Source: a bacterium
Lineage (GTDB): Bacteria > Cyanobacteriota > Vampirovibrionia > Obscuribacterales > Obscuribacteraceae
DNA length: 18,190 bases
Assembly (NCBI GenBank): GCA_030431355.1
Contig: JAUIJG010000047.1
Location: forward strand, 1 to 18,190
Reading direction: 5' to 3'
Part shown: one piece after another, positions 5,338 through 13,867 of the stretch
How positions within the stretch are numbered: the first letter of the stretch is position 1
Layout of the letters: every line of letters begins with the position of its first letter
The notes under the pieces: generated by a model
The model's database searches: none
What the model was told of the DNA's origin: nothing
The model's input: the letters and a program-made list of their open reading frames with translations, nothing else
Position numbers and translations under genes: made by a program

Positions 5338-5941
5338 AGTTAAATGACTCCTTGGGAGTTTGAGGGTTTGAGAGATTTTGATTCCACCGACTAATTCGAC
5401 ACGGTCCAGTTCTCAGCACTCTCCTACTAGCAGCCTTTCAGCAGCTGGACGGAGAAGGAATGTGAGATTGAACGTGAGCTACTTAGTACTTTTGACTCTA
5501 AATAAAATTGGTCGGGGAATATACTTTTGAACTATCATGTCTTCTTTCTTCAGGCCTTATATATTTCTGTAATCAAAAATAAAAGCAGTGGATTGTCGTT
5601 GCGGCTGGAAGGTTTTCAATATCAAAGTTATGGCGGAGTTCCTTCTAAGCAAAAAAGATCTCTTGAAAACGGCTTGCTCAGGAAGGTTTCGCATCAAGTT
5701 GAGAGAGCTTGCGCTAAGCATCGAAATTCTGGCTCGCCTTCTTTCAGGCTTCCCAAGTTGTGTATTTTGAGCGGTCAAAGAGCCGGATTTTGGGGTACAC
5801 AAATATCACAATTATTTGGTCTAATATTTTTGTCTTCTAGACTCTTCAGAGCCCTTAATCCCCTTAGTCCCCGGTATCCTTCACCAGTTCTTTATTTGTT
5901 TTGTTCAACCCTGATTTGACAGGAGTTGACAGGTTTTTACC
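5338..5941. other. 600-bp divergent intergenic region
   Basis: The region separates the minus-strand membrane unit from the plus-strand kinase. Short frames of 60-130 codons exist on both strands, but none has an RBS, domain or sensible composition. Promoters for both directions should be here; TTGACT (5492-5497) and TATACT (5520-5525) are present but 22 bases apart, too far for a normal pair. The part from 5560 to 5900 is AT-richer and holds no gene, RNA or large dyad that I can see. Confidence 0.5.
5916..5933 (+). promoter_or_regulatory. Tandem TTGACAGG repeat in the kinase leader
   Basis: TTGACAGG occurs at 5916-5923 and again at 5926-5933, ten bases apart, with the second copy eight bases before the kinase ATG at 5942. 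The AGG of the second copy is the only candidate Shine-Dalgarno at normal spacing. A helical-turn repeat overlapping the RBS could be a regulator site or a duplicated translation signal. Confidence 0.45.
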
Positions 5942-7810
5942 ATGATCACTGCAAGCGACAATTCAGATCGAAACTTCGATTTTTCATTTTTGAAAGAGCG
6001 CTATGACGCCTATGAGCTTATCGGTGAAGGAGGCATGGGCCGAGTCTACAAAGCCTTTGATCGCTTCCTCCGCAAGCATGTGGCAATCAAAGTCCTGGAT
6101 GGCGGCAATGCTACAGACCGGCAAATTTTAAGATTCCAGAAGGAAGCGCGACTGGCAAGCTCCCTCAGTCATCAAAATATAGTCAAAGTGCTGGATTTCG
6201 GAGTGAGTAAAAAGCTTGAGCTTTTCTTGATCATGGATTTTGTTGAAGGTGTAAGCCTGGATGAGCTCATTCGTTCTAAGGGAGCCATACCGGTTGAAAG
6301 TGCGGTGGCCTACGCCATTCAGATTTGTGATGCCCTTGAGCATGCCCACAAAAACGGTGTGATTCACAGGGATATAAAACCCTCAAATATTATGCTCGAA
6401 AGCCAGGAAGGATCAAGCTCCTTGCCGGCGGTGAAGATCGTGGATTTTGGTCTTGCTAAGCAGTTGACGGAAGAGTCGGGCTTTGTCAGTCAAGGAAGTA
6501 CCCTGGGAACACCGCTCTACACAAGTCCGGAGCAGATCAATCAAGGAAATATTGATACGCGAAGCGATGTTTATTCCCTCGGTTGTGTACTCTACGCCAT
6601 GCTTTCAGGAGCACCGCCTTTCCGCGGGGAGACAGCGCTTGAAACATTCGATCTGCATGTCCATGAAGCGATACCTGGTATCGTTGGTGATGCTGCGCGT
6701 CATGAACTGGCGGAAGATTTAAATGAGATCATCGCTAAAGCCATGGCAAAAGCGCCTGGCGAACGTTTTCAAAGCGTGCGTGACGTGAGAGAAGAGCTGG
6801 AACTTATTCTTCCCGAAGTGGGAATCGGAATAATGAAAGAGGATGATCTCAGTTATTCCATGCGGTTCGGCTATTTTGGCGCAATTACGAGGTCGCCGAT
6901 TACGGCCATTGTGGCCTCCAGTCTGCTCTTCTGTCTGATAGCCGGTGCCCACCTCTATTTGAGTTTGAAGAGTAGTCAGCCGATGAGAGTGCCGGAGACT
7001 GTTCTTGCGTCAGATCCCCTGGACGATATGCCCTGTGAGCCACTCTTCTCCGTTAACAGGAAAGGGGGTACCATATGGATGGGATCCTGTCAGATGAAGG
7101 ATGAGGACATGAAGAAATTCAAAGAGAAGAGTATTCGCATTCTTGAACTGAGAGGGCTAAGTATAAACGGTTCTGGATTTAAGTACTTGCGTGGAAAGTC
7201 GATAAATCGTCTTGTAATCAGGGATATCAAAGTCGAGGATGAAAATCTCAAATATCTTAGAGACGTGAAAAATCTGGACTATCTTGATCTGAGTTATTCC
7301 GGGGTTTCGGACAAAGGTCTGGTCGGATTGGGCAAAATGCCCCAGGTGCGAACGCTTCTGCTTACCGGGTGTAAGGGTATTACCGGTAAATCTTTGCCTT
7401 TGTTGGCAAAGAACTTTCCGTCTCTCACCGCTCTTGTTCTCAATTTTACTGGTATCAAAGGCGGTGATTTAATGTGTCTTGCCGAATTCAAAAATTTGAC
7501 CCATGTCTCTCTCACCTACCTGAAGCTGAAAGATGAAGATCTCACTTTCCTGAAGCCCTGTACTAAATTGACATCGCTCAATATCTCGAAGAATGAGGCT
7601 CTCACCAAAAATTCCCTGCCCTATCTCAAACACTTAAGCGACCTTAAATGTATAAATGTCAGTGGTTGTGAGAGTTTAATCGCATCTGGTTTTAAACATG
7701 ATTTGAAGAGGATGCTGCCCGGCTGTGCTGTGGAAGAGAATCAGCATGATATGACCCTCGATGAGAAAGAGATTGCCAGTATAGTGGCTTCGATAATAGG
7801 CAAGGAGTAG
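5942..7810 (+). CDS. Membrane-anchored Ser/Thr protein kinase with extracytoplasmic leucine-rich repeats
   Basis: A PknB-class Hanks kinase, expected to sense an extracytoplasmic or periplasmic signal and phosphorylate cytoplasmic proteins. The kinase domain spans about residues 24-290 and has all the catalytic signatures: glycine loop GEGGMGRVY (28-36), Lys50 in VAIKVL, helix-C Glu68, HRDIKPSN (142-149), DFG (168-170), an activation segment ending GTPLYTSPEQ, and DVYSLGCVLYAML. One membrane helix lies at about 320-340. The outer part (about 341-622) carries leucine-rich repeats from about residue 395 to 600, of the 24-residue Cys/GALA-like style (for example LDYLDLSYSGVSDKGLVGL). Bacterial kinases of this design usually carry PASTA, TPR or WD40 domains, so the LRR is unusual. 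An exported TPR protein gene follows 63 bases later. The enzyme appears active; its ligand is unknown. Confidence 0.93.
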   Translation: MITASDNSDRNFDFSFLKERYDAYELIGEGGMGRVYKAFDRFLRKHVAIKVLDGGNATDRQILRFQKEARLASSLSHQNIVKVLDFGVSKKLELFLIMDFVEGVSLDELIRSKGAIPVESAVAYAIQICDALEHAHKNGVIHRDIKPSNIMLESQEGSSSLPAVKIVDFGLAKQLTEESGFVSQGSTLGTPLYTSPEQINQGNIDTRSDVYSLGCVLYAMLSGAPPFRGETALETFDLHVHEAIPGIVGDAARHELAEDLNEIIAKAMAKAPGERFQSVRDVREELELILPEVGIGIMKEDDLSYSMRFGYFGAITRSPITAIVASSLLFCLIAGAHLYLSLKSSQPMRVPETVLASDPLDDMPCEPLFSVNRKGGTIWMGSCQMKDEDMKKFKEKSIRILELRGLSINGSGFKYLRGKSINRLVIRDIKVEDENLKYLRDVKNLDYLDLSYSGVSDKGLVGLGKMPQVRTLLLTGCKGITGKSLPLLAKNFPSLTALVLNFTGIKGGDLMCLAEFKNLTHVSLTYLKLKDEDLTFLKPCTKLTSLNISKNEALTKNSLPYLKHLSDLKCINVSGCESLIASGFKHDLKRMLPGCAVEENQHDMTLDEKEIASIVASIIGKE

Positions 7811-7834
7811 TCAGGTGAGGTTTTGGGATAGAAT

Positions 7835-7870
7835 GAAAATCTCCTGAGATAATTCGTTCCTGGGATTTTC
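7835..7870 (+). promoter_or_regulatory. Inverted repeat just before the TPR gene start
   Basis: GAAAATC (7835-7841) and GATTTTC (7864-7870) are exact inverted copies around a 22-base loop, ending three bases before the ATG at 7874. The only weak RBS (GGGA, 7862-7865) lies at the edge of the second arm. The hairpin could attenuate read-through from the kinase gene or hide the start. The stem is AT-rich and short, so this is tentative. Confidence 0.35.
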
Positions 7871-7873
7871 TGT

Positions 7874-9004
7874 ATGAAGCAACTTTCGATCTTTGGTTTG
7901 TGTTTGAGTGCGGTGTTGGTTTTAGCGCCGCTTTCCCATGCCGCCTCCTCTAAAAACTATCTGAAATTAGGCGATAAAGCGATCGCCTCCCAGCAGTTTA
8001 GTCTTGCTGAGAGTTACTACATAAAGGCTATCAAAGCGGATCCGAAGTCCGCGGAAGCTTACGCGGGTAGAGCAAGAGCTTTGATCAAACAAGCCAGACC
8101 AGAGCCTGCCATCGCGGTTGCTACCCAGGCTTTGCGATGCAATCCACGCTATGCCCAGGCCTATTACTTAAGGGCAAAGGCTCTGGAGGATAAGAAAGAC
8201 TATGAGAGAACGGTCAGGGATGCTAGCCTTGCATTGAAGTTTGATCCGAAGTTGGTGGACGCCTATGCCGTAAGAGCAAGGGCTCATTTCTATCTAGGCA
8301 CCCTGGAAGGTGGCGATGATTCGCGACTGGCCCTGGCGGATTTGCAAAAGGCAGTCAGTCTTGATCCAAATCATCTGGACAGTCTTTTGTACCTGGGAGT
8401 GCTCTATGCTGGAAAAAATAAGTTCAAAACTGCCATCAAATATTTTTCCCGGGTGCTGGCCATTGATCCGAATCACTTGCGAGCATTGCGCTATCGGTCG
8501 GTAGCTTATTCATCATTGAAAGAGGAGGATAAAGCGCTGGCCGATTTGAGTCGTGCCATTAAGATTCAGCCAGGCGCGAGTTCTATGCTCCAGGCCCGGG
8601 CTAATTACTATGAGTCCAAGGGTAAGCTTAAACTAGCACTTGATGATTACACGCGAGCCCTCTCTGCCAGTCCTGGCAACTACAGGGCTCGATATCAGCG
8701 GGCAAAGGTCGCCATAGATCTTAAAAAGTATAGCCTGGCTATTGAGGATTACACCAAGATTATCAATGCCAATGGTCTCGATGACGAAGCTCTCAAAAGA
8801 AGAGGGGACGCTTATTTCGCCATCGGAAAATACCAGAAGGCTTTATTAGATTACAACGAAGCAATAGGTCTCAACCCGAAGCTATCCGGTTATTATTCAG
8901 CCAGGGCAAAGGCTTATGCCAGGCTGGGTAACAATGCGGCTGCCGCTAAAGACAGTAAGAGAGCGAAACAGCTCTTTAAAGCTCCGGCGGTTAAGAAAAT
9001 CTAG
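7874..9004 (+). CDS. Exported tetratricopeptide-repeat protein, ten TPRs
   Basis: The N-terminus is a Sec signal peptide (MKQLSIFGLCLSAVLVLAPLSHA, cleavage likely after SHA, residue 23), placing the mature protein outside the cytoplasm. The rest is about ten consecutive 34-residue TPR motifs from about residue 27 to 370, each with the Trp/Leu-Gly-Tyr-Ala-Phe/Tyr-Ala-Pro pattern (for example AYAGRARALIKQARPEPAI and the DPNH turns). The fourth repeat is lengthened by a short insert (LEGGDDSR). TPR arrays are protein-docking scaffolds. With the LRR-receptor kinase gene 63 bases upstream on the same strand, it may be an extracytoplasmic partner of that receptor; this is inference. The start lacks a strong RBS. 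It is convergent with the next gene, with 13 bases between stop codons and only a tiny AGGCA/TGCCT palindrome there. Confidence 0.9.
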   Translation: MKQLSIFGLCLSAVLVLAPLSHAASSKNYLKLGDKAIASQQFSLAESYYIKAIKADPKSAEAYAGRARALIKQARPEPAIAVATQALRCNPRYAQAYYLRAKALEDKKDYERTVRDASLALKFDPKLVDAYAVRARAHFYLGTLEGGDDSRLALADLQKAVSLDPNHLDSLLYLGVLYAGKNKFKTAIKYFSRVLAIDPNHLRALRYRSVAYSSLKEEDKALADLSRAIKIQPGASSMLQARANYYESKGKLKLALDDYTRALSASPGNYRARYQRAKVAIDLKKYSLAIEDYTKIINANGLDDEALKRRGDAYFAIGKYQKALLDYNEAIGLNPKLSGYYSARAKAYARLGNNAAAAKDSKRAKQLFKAPAVKKI

Positions 9005-9017
9005 GCAATGCCTGAAG

Positions 9018-9734
9018 CTATCGAATTATCGGAGTAACGGTGGAGTCGAAGGAATACTGGGAAATTCCCGGTAGAAAGAAATTCAAGTTCGAGCCATTTC
9101 CGGTTCTAAAGCCACCATAAAGACCTCCGTTTCTGTATCCGTTAAAGAACGGCAACCCTGTCTGCAGCGGTGTAGGAGGCATGGTGAAGGTTCTTGATAC
9201 CTGGGGCTGTGGGCTATCTCCGTAGGTTATTGTGGTGCGAGAGCCCATTCCTAAAAAACCGGGGCCGGCAAAGATGTTTGGTCTGTTTAGGTAAGGTCGG
9301 TACATTGAGTATGGAACTGCATATGGTGCGTACATCCAGGCTGGTTCGGTCTCTGTGGTTAGCTGGCTTCTGTTTCTCCTCACTGGAGGAGCATAAGGAT
9401 TTTTGTTTATGAGTGGCACGAGCGCTCCCGAGGGAGCCATCTGCACTCCAAGATTTTTTAGCTCTTCCGGGCTTAGTCGATGCCTGTCTATCGGTCTTAT
9501 GCGTTTTCTTTCCCTCTCTTTTCGTGCTTCCTCCTCCGGGTCTATAACCTCTTCCATGAAAACGTTGCCGGTTTGATCTTGGATCTCCATTCCGGTGGTT
9601 GCGTTCGATTGTGCCTGAACTGAGCCGGGGAAGGAAATCAAGGCAAGTGTGGAAAGTGTACAGGTGATAGCTGTTTTGGAAAGAGAGAGTAAGAGGCGTT
9701 CTCTAGATCGTTTCCTTTCTGGTCCTGGTTTCAT
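9018..9734 (-). CDS. Exported Pro/Gly/Tyr-rich protein of unknown function, 238 aa
   Basis: No family was recognised. The start ATG at 9734-9732 overlaps the stop of the MFS transporter (ATGA, 9734-9731), indicating translational coupling. A long basic N-region (KPGPERKRSRERLL) leads into a hydrophobic segment and a likely signal peptidase site near VQA-QS (about residue 42). The mature protein starts with a charged helix (PEEEARKERERKRIRPIDRHRLSPEEL). It then becomes low-complexity, rich in Pro, Tyr, Asn, Gly and Arg (YAPYAVPYSMYRPYLNRPN, GYRNGGLYGGFRTG), and probably lacks a compact fold. Such proteins are often periplasmic or cell-surface. Cotranscription with a transporter and an exported TPR protein suggests a shared envelope process. 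Confidence 0.75.
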   Translation of the reverse strand: MKPGPERKRSRERLLLSLSKTAITCTLSTLALISFPGSVQAQSNATTGMEIQDQTGNVFMEEVIDPEEEARKERERKRIRPIDRHRLSPEELKNLGVQMAPSGALVPLINKNPYAPPVRRNRSQLTTETEPAWMYAPYAVPYSMYRPYLNRPNIFAGPGFLGMGSRTTITYGDSPQPQVSRTFTMPPTPLQTGLPFFNGYRNGGLYGGFRTGNGSNLNFFLPGISQYSFDSTVTPIIR

Positions 9735-11026
9735 GACTGTTCTCCTGGGCTTGTGACAGGGCTTATATTCAACTCTTCCTCCGGGAAATCTTTAGCTGTC
9801 CGGGAGGAGTTATCTGCAGGCTGGTGAGCTTGATCATCATTGTCCATGCCTTTTCTCAGGGTGACTAGAAACAATAGAATCATGAGCAGGGAGCCGCCTG
9901 CCAGGAAGCCCATTCCTGTTTTTAATCCTTCTCCTTCAAAAATTTTGCCCACCGCGTAGGGATAGATCATTCCCCCGAGAAAGCCTGTTGTTACAGCAAC
10001 TGTGGTCACCAGGGCCATAGAATGATAAAAGCGGGAATTCACCATGGCTAGAACTGTTGGAAAAACAGGTCCATAGCCGCATCCCAGGATGGCTACCACA
10101 ACAAGCGTAAACATCGATAGCTGAGGGTTGAGAGATAAAATAGCCAGGGTGATGAGAGAGAGGATCATGCCGCTGGTTGCCACCATGGCCGGTGAATACA
10201 TTCGGCAAAGGCGTCCGCTATAAAAGCGAGAGAGTGTCAGTCCGAGCCATAGCGCAGACATGCCCAGGGATGCTTGCTCATGGGGTAAAAGGCTGGCCTT
10301 GCGAAGGAAGACGAACAGCCAGGCTGTGGCGCCGGATTCGATGCCCACATAGAAAAATAGAACCAGGCTGTATATCCAGAGCAAAGGCTTTTTCAAGGTC
10401 TCTTTGCTTGGAGGAGGTTCTTTTTCTGGTATCGCTTTCGCCAGTTCGCTTGCTCGGGTTGCTATCAATGTAAGCCCCAGGGATACCAGGGCTCCGAATA
10501 TGAATGCGGCTCTGTAGCTGAAAGGGCTGATATGGGAAAGCCAGGCGATGCCGGGACCCAGGAGTGCTCCCAGACCGAAAAAGAGGTGAACTTTGTTCAG
10601 GGCGGTGGCCGAATTCTCCTTTACCAGCCTTAAGACCACCAGGGTTCCGGTGACGGAGTTTATGCCGGTGCCTGCTCCAATCAACAGTGAGCCGAGCCAT
10701 AGAAATTCCTGCCCGCCACCCAATCCGAAAAGAAGGAAGCCCAAAAGCGTCACAATGCTTGCCGCAATCAGGGAGGCTTTGATTCCTAATAAGTCGACAA
10801 TCTTTTTGCCCATGCTCATGGTGACCAGGCATCCGAAAAATTGTACGCTCAGTAGAGAACCAAGCTCCGTAACCGGCATGTGGTGTTGTCTTGCGATGGT
10901 GGGAATGAGTGGTCCGATCCAGCCAGTGTTTAAACCGGCGAGAAGCACCATGCCGTAATTAGCGAGCAGTAAATTGCGCTGGTTTTTAACATCCGGAATG
11001 GATTCTTCGGCTTTCTTCATGTTCAT
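9731..11026 (-). CDS. MFS transporter, sugar-symporter-like, 431 aa
   Basis: A 12-helix major facilitator with a short polar N-terminus and a polar C-terminal tail of about 45 residues. Helix 1 begins near residue 20 (NYGMVLLAGLNTGWIGPLIPTIA). The helix 2/3 region has the MFS-type basic loop GKKIVDLLGIKASL. Helices 4-5 contain GAGTGINSVTGTLVV and NKVHLFFGLGALLGPGIA, the latter resembling FucP/GlcP-like sugar:H+ symporters. The second half repeats the pattern (LSRFYSGRLCRM loop, GCGYGPVFPTVLAM, VTTGFLGGMIYPYAVGKIF). The substrate cannot be assigned. The first ATG (11026) and one six bases later (11020) are both possible starts, with only weak RBS signals. It lies 46 bases after the TPR gene upstream and overlaps the next gene, so the three form an operon. 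Confidence 0.85.
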   Translation of the reverse strand: MNMKKAEESIPDVKNQRNLLLANYGMVLLAGLNTGWIGPLIPTIARQHHMPVTELGSLLSVQFFGCLVTMSMGKKIVDLLGIKASLIAASIVTLLGFLLFGLGGGQEFLWLGSLLIGAGTGINSVTGTLVVLRLVKENSATALNKVHLFFGLGALLGPGIAWLSHISPFSYRAAFIFGALVSLGLTLIATRASELAKAIPEKEPPPSKETLKKPLLWIYSLVLFFYVGIESGATAWLFVFLRKASLLPHEQASLGMSALWLGLTLSRFYSGRLCRMYSPAMVATSGMILSLITLAILSLNPQLSMFTLVVVAILGCGYGPVFPTVLAMVNSRFYHSMALVTTVAVTTGFLGGMIYPYAVGKIFEGEGLKTGMGFLAGGSLLMILLFLVTLRKGMDNDDQAHQPADNSSRTAKDFPEEELNISPVTSPGEQS

Positions 11027-11072
11027 TTTCCCGGACTCTCATCTGGTGGGCAAAAGAGGATAGGGCGCCATT

Positions 11073-12374
11073 TTATGGATATCGGGTCGTCGGCTTGTCC
11101 TGGTTCAGATGACTGTCCATGACTTCGCCGTATGGTTGAGTGGAATCCAGATTCTCCGGCTCCACCGGCTTTTCAATTGTATGAATGACTTCCGGCGGTG
11201 GGTGAAGGGGTTTGTTTTTCGCGCCTGGAATAGTCGATTTTTGAACCGGTACCATGGGGATTGTGCCAGGGATGGTAACCGTTGAGGGTGCCGTACCGCG
11301 AGCCTCTCCCTCTGCTGTCAGGGCAAAAAGATTGGAGTCGTATTTGGTGCTATTTATGGCTTCTTTTAGCTCGTTTAGTATTGCTATCGATTTGTCGTAG
11401 ACTTTGTCAGGCACCCGGAGGGTGACTGTTTTCTCCTTGCCGAGTTTGCCTCCGGTTACGCTTGCTTCCGGCTCATTGCTGGGATTCAGTCCCATTATTG
11501 AAGCGAAGAGATTCACCCAGAGTTTCTTGGTCTTCACCTGCAATCCTTCAACATGGTCGACACCATATTTACTCTGGGGCAGAATTTTGAAATTGAAGCT
11601 GATTGTCTTATCGAAGCGAATCTTCTTCACTTTCTCTGACTTGAGGTCGCGAATCAATTTTTCTTGCAAGGAGACTTCTATTTTTGGAGTTTCCTGGTCT
11701 TTGAATACAGAAATGCGTTCTACTTTTGCTTCTTTGAAGTAGCCTGCCACCTTGTCACCGAACTTGCGAAAGTCCAGCTCTTTGTACCACTTCTGCAAGT
11801 CGGCTACGGCGTTTTTCATTCCCTCGTCGTTGATACCAAGCTTGCGGTATTTGTCTGCCGCCTCTTTTAGATAATCTCTGGCTTCGGTGAATTGCTTTCT
11901 GCCTGTGTAGCCCATACCCAGGCGCTTAAGTGTTATGGCGGAAAGTCTTTCCGGGTGCTCAGATTTTTCTGCTATGGATAAAGCTTTTTTGTACTTTGAT
12001 GTGGCGGAGCTGAACTTGCCATCGGCGATAGCTTCATCACCTTGATTAATGTACTTTCTCCATTGCTCACTAATTTTTTCGTCTTGCAAAAGAGTCTTTT
12101 CTTCGGCGGGGAGTTTATCCCCTTCCGGCTCCTTCGACTCTGTCCCTTTAGCTTTTTCAAAATGCTCACGGTGTTGTTTAAGCGGTTCGGGAAGCTCTAC
12201 TTCATTTCTGGATTTTTCAATATGTTCAGGATGGGTCGGCAGTTCCGGCGGCGCACCCGGCGTCTTCTCTTTTCCGTCCGGACCATAGTCCAAATTTTGC
12301 GCGAACACAGGGGTGGAGATTCCCAGGAGGAGGGAAACAGTTGATAAAGTGATAAGCTTTCGTTTTATCGCCAT
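11073..12374 (-). CDS. Exported TPR-containing protein, 433 aa
   Basis: A Sec signal peptide (MAIKRKLITLSTVSLLLGISTPVFA, cleavage after residue 25) precedes a low-complexity, Pro/Glu/His-rich linker (about 30-100) containing loose repeats such as PELPTHPEHIEKS and PEPLKQHREHFEKA. Residues about 105-190 form two or three TPR-type helix pairs (INQGDEAIADGKFSSATSKYKKALSIAE, then LKRLGMGYTGRKQFTEARDYLKEA). The next ~150 residues are an unrecognised mixed domain with VERISVF and KVKKIRFDKTISFNFKI. The C-terminal ~80 residues are Pro/Thr-rich and probably disordered. Paired TPR and unknown domains are common in exported scaffold proteins. It is the first gene of a minus-strand operon with the MFS transporter and the 238-residue exported protein. 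The RBS is weak (TAGG). Confidence 0.82.
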   Translation of the reverse strand: MAIKRKLITLSTVSLLLGISTPVFAQNLDYGPDGKEKTPGAPPELPTHPEHIEKSRNEVELPEPLKQHREHFEKAKGTESKEPEGDKLPAEEKTLLQDEKISEQWRKYINQGDEAIADGKFSSATSKYKKALSIAEKSEHPERLSAITLKRLGMGYTGRKQFTEARDYLKEAADKYRKLGINDEGMKNAVADLQKWYKELDFRKFGDKVAGYFKEAKVERISVFKDQETPKIEVSLQEKLIRDLKSEKVKKIRFDKTISFNFKILPQSKYGVDHVEGLQVKTKKLWVNLFASIMGLNPSNEPEASVTGGKLGKEKTVTLRVPDKVYDKSIAILNELKEAINSTKYDSNLFALTAEGEARGTAPSTVTIPGTIPMVPVQKSTIPGAKNKPLHPPPEVIHTIEKPVEPENLDSTQPYGEVMDSHLNQDKPTTRYP

Positions 12375-12488
12375 AACAAGCCTAGTAGATTAAGTACAGT
12401 ACGATTTTGATTGAACCCCATGATACTACCCCAGATAGATCGCATTTTTCTTTAAGGGAGCGATTTGCATTAAGGAAAGGAAGTTGTT
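12375..12488. promoter_or_regulatory. Divergent promoter region between the exported-TPR operon and the UMF1 transporter
   Basis: The 114-bp gap must carry promoters for both directions. It includes a GTACAGTAC element (about 12395-12403) and a clear purine-rich RBS for the transporter, AAGGAAAGGAAG (12474-12483), five bases before its TTG. I could not assign -35/-10 boxes with confidence. Confidence 0.45.
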
Positions 12489-13808
12489 TTGAATCAGTCC
12501 ACCGAGTTGATGGAATCTCCGGTAAGCCGCAAAGAGATTGCCTCCTGGGCTATGTTCGATTTTGCTAATTCCAGCTATGTAACGGTGGTCTCCACCGCTG
12601 TCTTTAATGCTTATTTCGTGGGAACAGTGGCTAAGTCACTGGGGACCGGAACCGCAACTCTTTATTTGACTTCTCTGATCGCGATCTCGAATCTGCTTGT
12701 GGTGGTGAGCGCTCCTATTATTGGCGCCATGGCTGACTACACCGCCAGAAAGAAGTTTTTGTTGCTGATTACCAGTATTGCCCTGGTTCTCTCGGTGGTT
12801 TTGCTCGGTTTTGTGGGACCGGGAGACATCTGGTTTGGGCTTGTTGTTCTTGGCCTGGCAAATTTGATGTTTGGAACCGGTGAGGATTTAATTGCTGCTT
12901 TTTTGCCGGAGATTGCCGATCAGAACAACATGGGGCGAATCTCAGCCCTGGGCTGGGCGGTGGGATACATGGGTGGTCTTGGGGTTCTGGCAATCTGTCT
13001 ATCATATATAAAGTGGGCAGAAAGTCTGGGCCAGGTCTCTTCTCAGTTCGTTCCGGTGACCATGTGGATTGTGGCCCTGGTATTTGCCCTGGGGGCGACC
13101 CCCACTTTCTTGTTCTTGAAAGAGCGAGCAAAGCCCCATCCTACGCCAAGGCAGGAGAGCTATTTCTCTATAGGCTTTGGCCGGTTAAAAGAGACTGTGA
13201 AGCGCAGGGCGGAGTTTCGAGACCTTTTTGTCTTTCTGCTCTCCTTATTAGCTTTCACCAGCGGCTCAACCACCGTGGCGGTAATGGCGGCTGTCTACGC
13301 GGAGCAGGTGATGGGTTTTGAGACCAGCGATACAATTTTGATGATCATGGTGGTCAATGTGGCCGGAGCCATAGGGGCTTTTTCTTTTGGGGCGATTCAG
13401 GACAAGATCGGTTCTAAAAAAGCGGTGGCGCTCTCCCTTATCATCTGGATAGTGTCGGTCAGTCTGGTGATCGCCTCTAGTGAGAGTTCATTTTTCTGGG
13501 CTGGCGCCGTGTTGATGGGTCTTTCCATGGGCGGAAGCGCTTCCTGCGGCAGGGCTCTTATCGGTCAGTTCGCCCCCACCGAAAGGGCGGCGGAGTTTTT
13601 CGGGCTCTGGGGTCTTTCCGTAAAAGCTGCGGCGATACTTGGTCCGATGTCCTACGGTCTTTTTACCTATTTATCCAACGGCAACTTTCGCATAGCGCTT
13701 GTCAGCACCATCTCCTATTTTGTAATCGGCTTGTTTGTTCTCTTTTTTGTCGACGAAGAGCGCGGAAAGCAAGCCGCTAGAGAATACAAAAAAGACGGAC
13801 TGCATTGA
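12489..13808 (+). CDS. MFS transporter, Atg22/UMF1 family, 439 aa
   Basis: The Atg22-like/UMF1 family comprises 12-helix major facilitators, named for the yeast vacuolar amino-acid effluxer; bacterial members are presumed metabolite exporters of unknown substrate. The diagnostic opening EIASWAMFDFANSSYVTVVSTAVFNAYF (about residues 16-43, WxxxDFANS core) is clear. The helix 2/3 loop has GAMADYTARKKF, and the second half has AIQDKIGSKKAVAL plus a late GLSMGGSASCGRALIG and FFGLWGLSVKAAAILGP, all typical. The start is a TTG at 12489, five bases after AAGGAAAGGAAG; the first ATG (residue 8, 12510) would be too far from it. The last codons overlap a bidirectional terminator. It is convergent with the Flp-type pilin gene. 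Confidence 0.9.
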   Translation: MNQSTELMESPVSRKEIASWAMFDFANSSYVTVVSTAVFNAYFVGTVAKSLGTGTATLYLTSLIAISNLLVVVSAPIIGAMADYTARKKFLLLITSIALVLSVVLLGFVGPGDIWFGLVVLGLANLMFGTGEDLIAAFLPEIADQNNMGRISALGWAVGYMGGLGVLAICLSYIKWAESLGQVSSQFVPVTMWIVALVFALGATPTFLFLKERAKPHPTPRQESYFSIGFGRLKETVKRRAEFRDLFVFLLSLLAFTSGSTTVAVMAAVYAEQVMGFETSDTILMIMVVNVAGAIGAFSFGAIQDKIGSKKAVALSLIIWIVSVSLVIASSESSFFWAGAVLMGLSMGGSASCGRALIGQFAPTERAAEFFGLWGLSVKAAAILGPMSYGLFTYLSNGNFRIALVSTISYFVIGLFVLFFVDEERGKQAAREYKKDGLH

Positions 13809-13826
13809 AGTTGAAGCCCGTCTTTT
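13790..13826. terminator. Bidirectional terminator between the UMF1 transporter and the pilin gene
   Basis: AAAAGACGG (13790-13798) and CCGTCTTTT (13818-13826) are a perfect 9-bp inverted repeat. The plus strand ends in TTTT; the minus strand ends in six T (complement of 13788-13793). The left arm lies inside the last codons of the transporter, whose stop (13806-13808) is in the 19-base loop. It serves both convergent genes. Confidence 0.75.
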
Positions 13827-13867
13827 AGATATGCTTGTCTCAGGCTGATTGCAGCCGGTTGAAATCC

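Noticed and set aside
5527..5919. Short frames upstream of the kinase on both strands
   Set aside because: Composition is low quality, there is no RBS or domain, and they overlap each other. Treated as noncoding.
10278..10832. 184-codon minus-strand frame inside the MFS gene
   Set aside because: It is a different register of the same strand as a clear 12-helix transporter, with a Pro/Arg/Ser-rich nonsense product.
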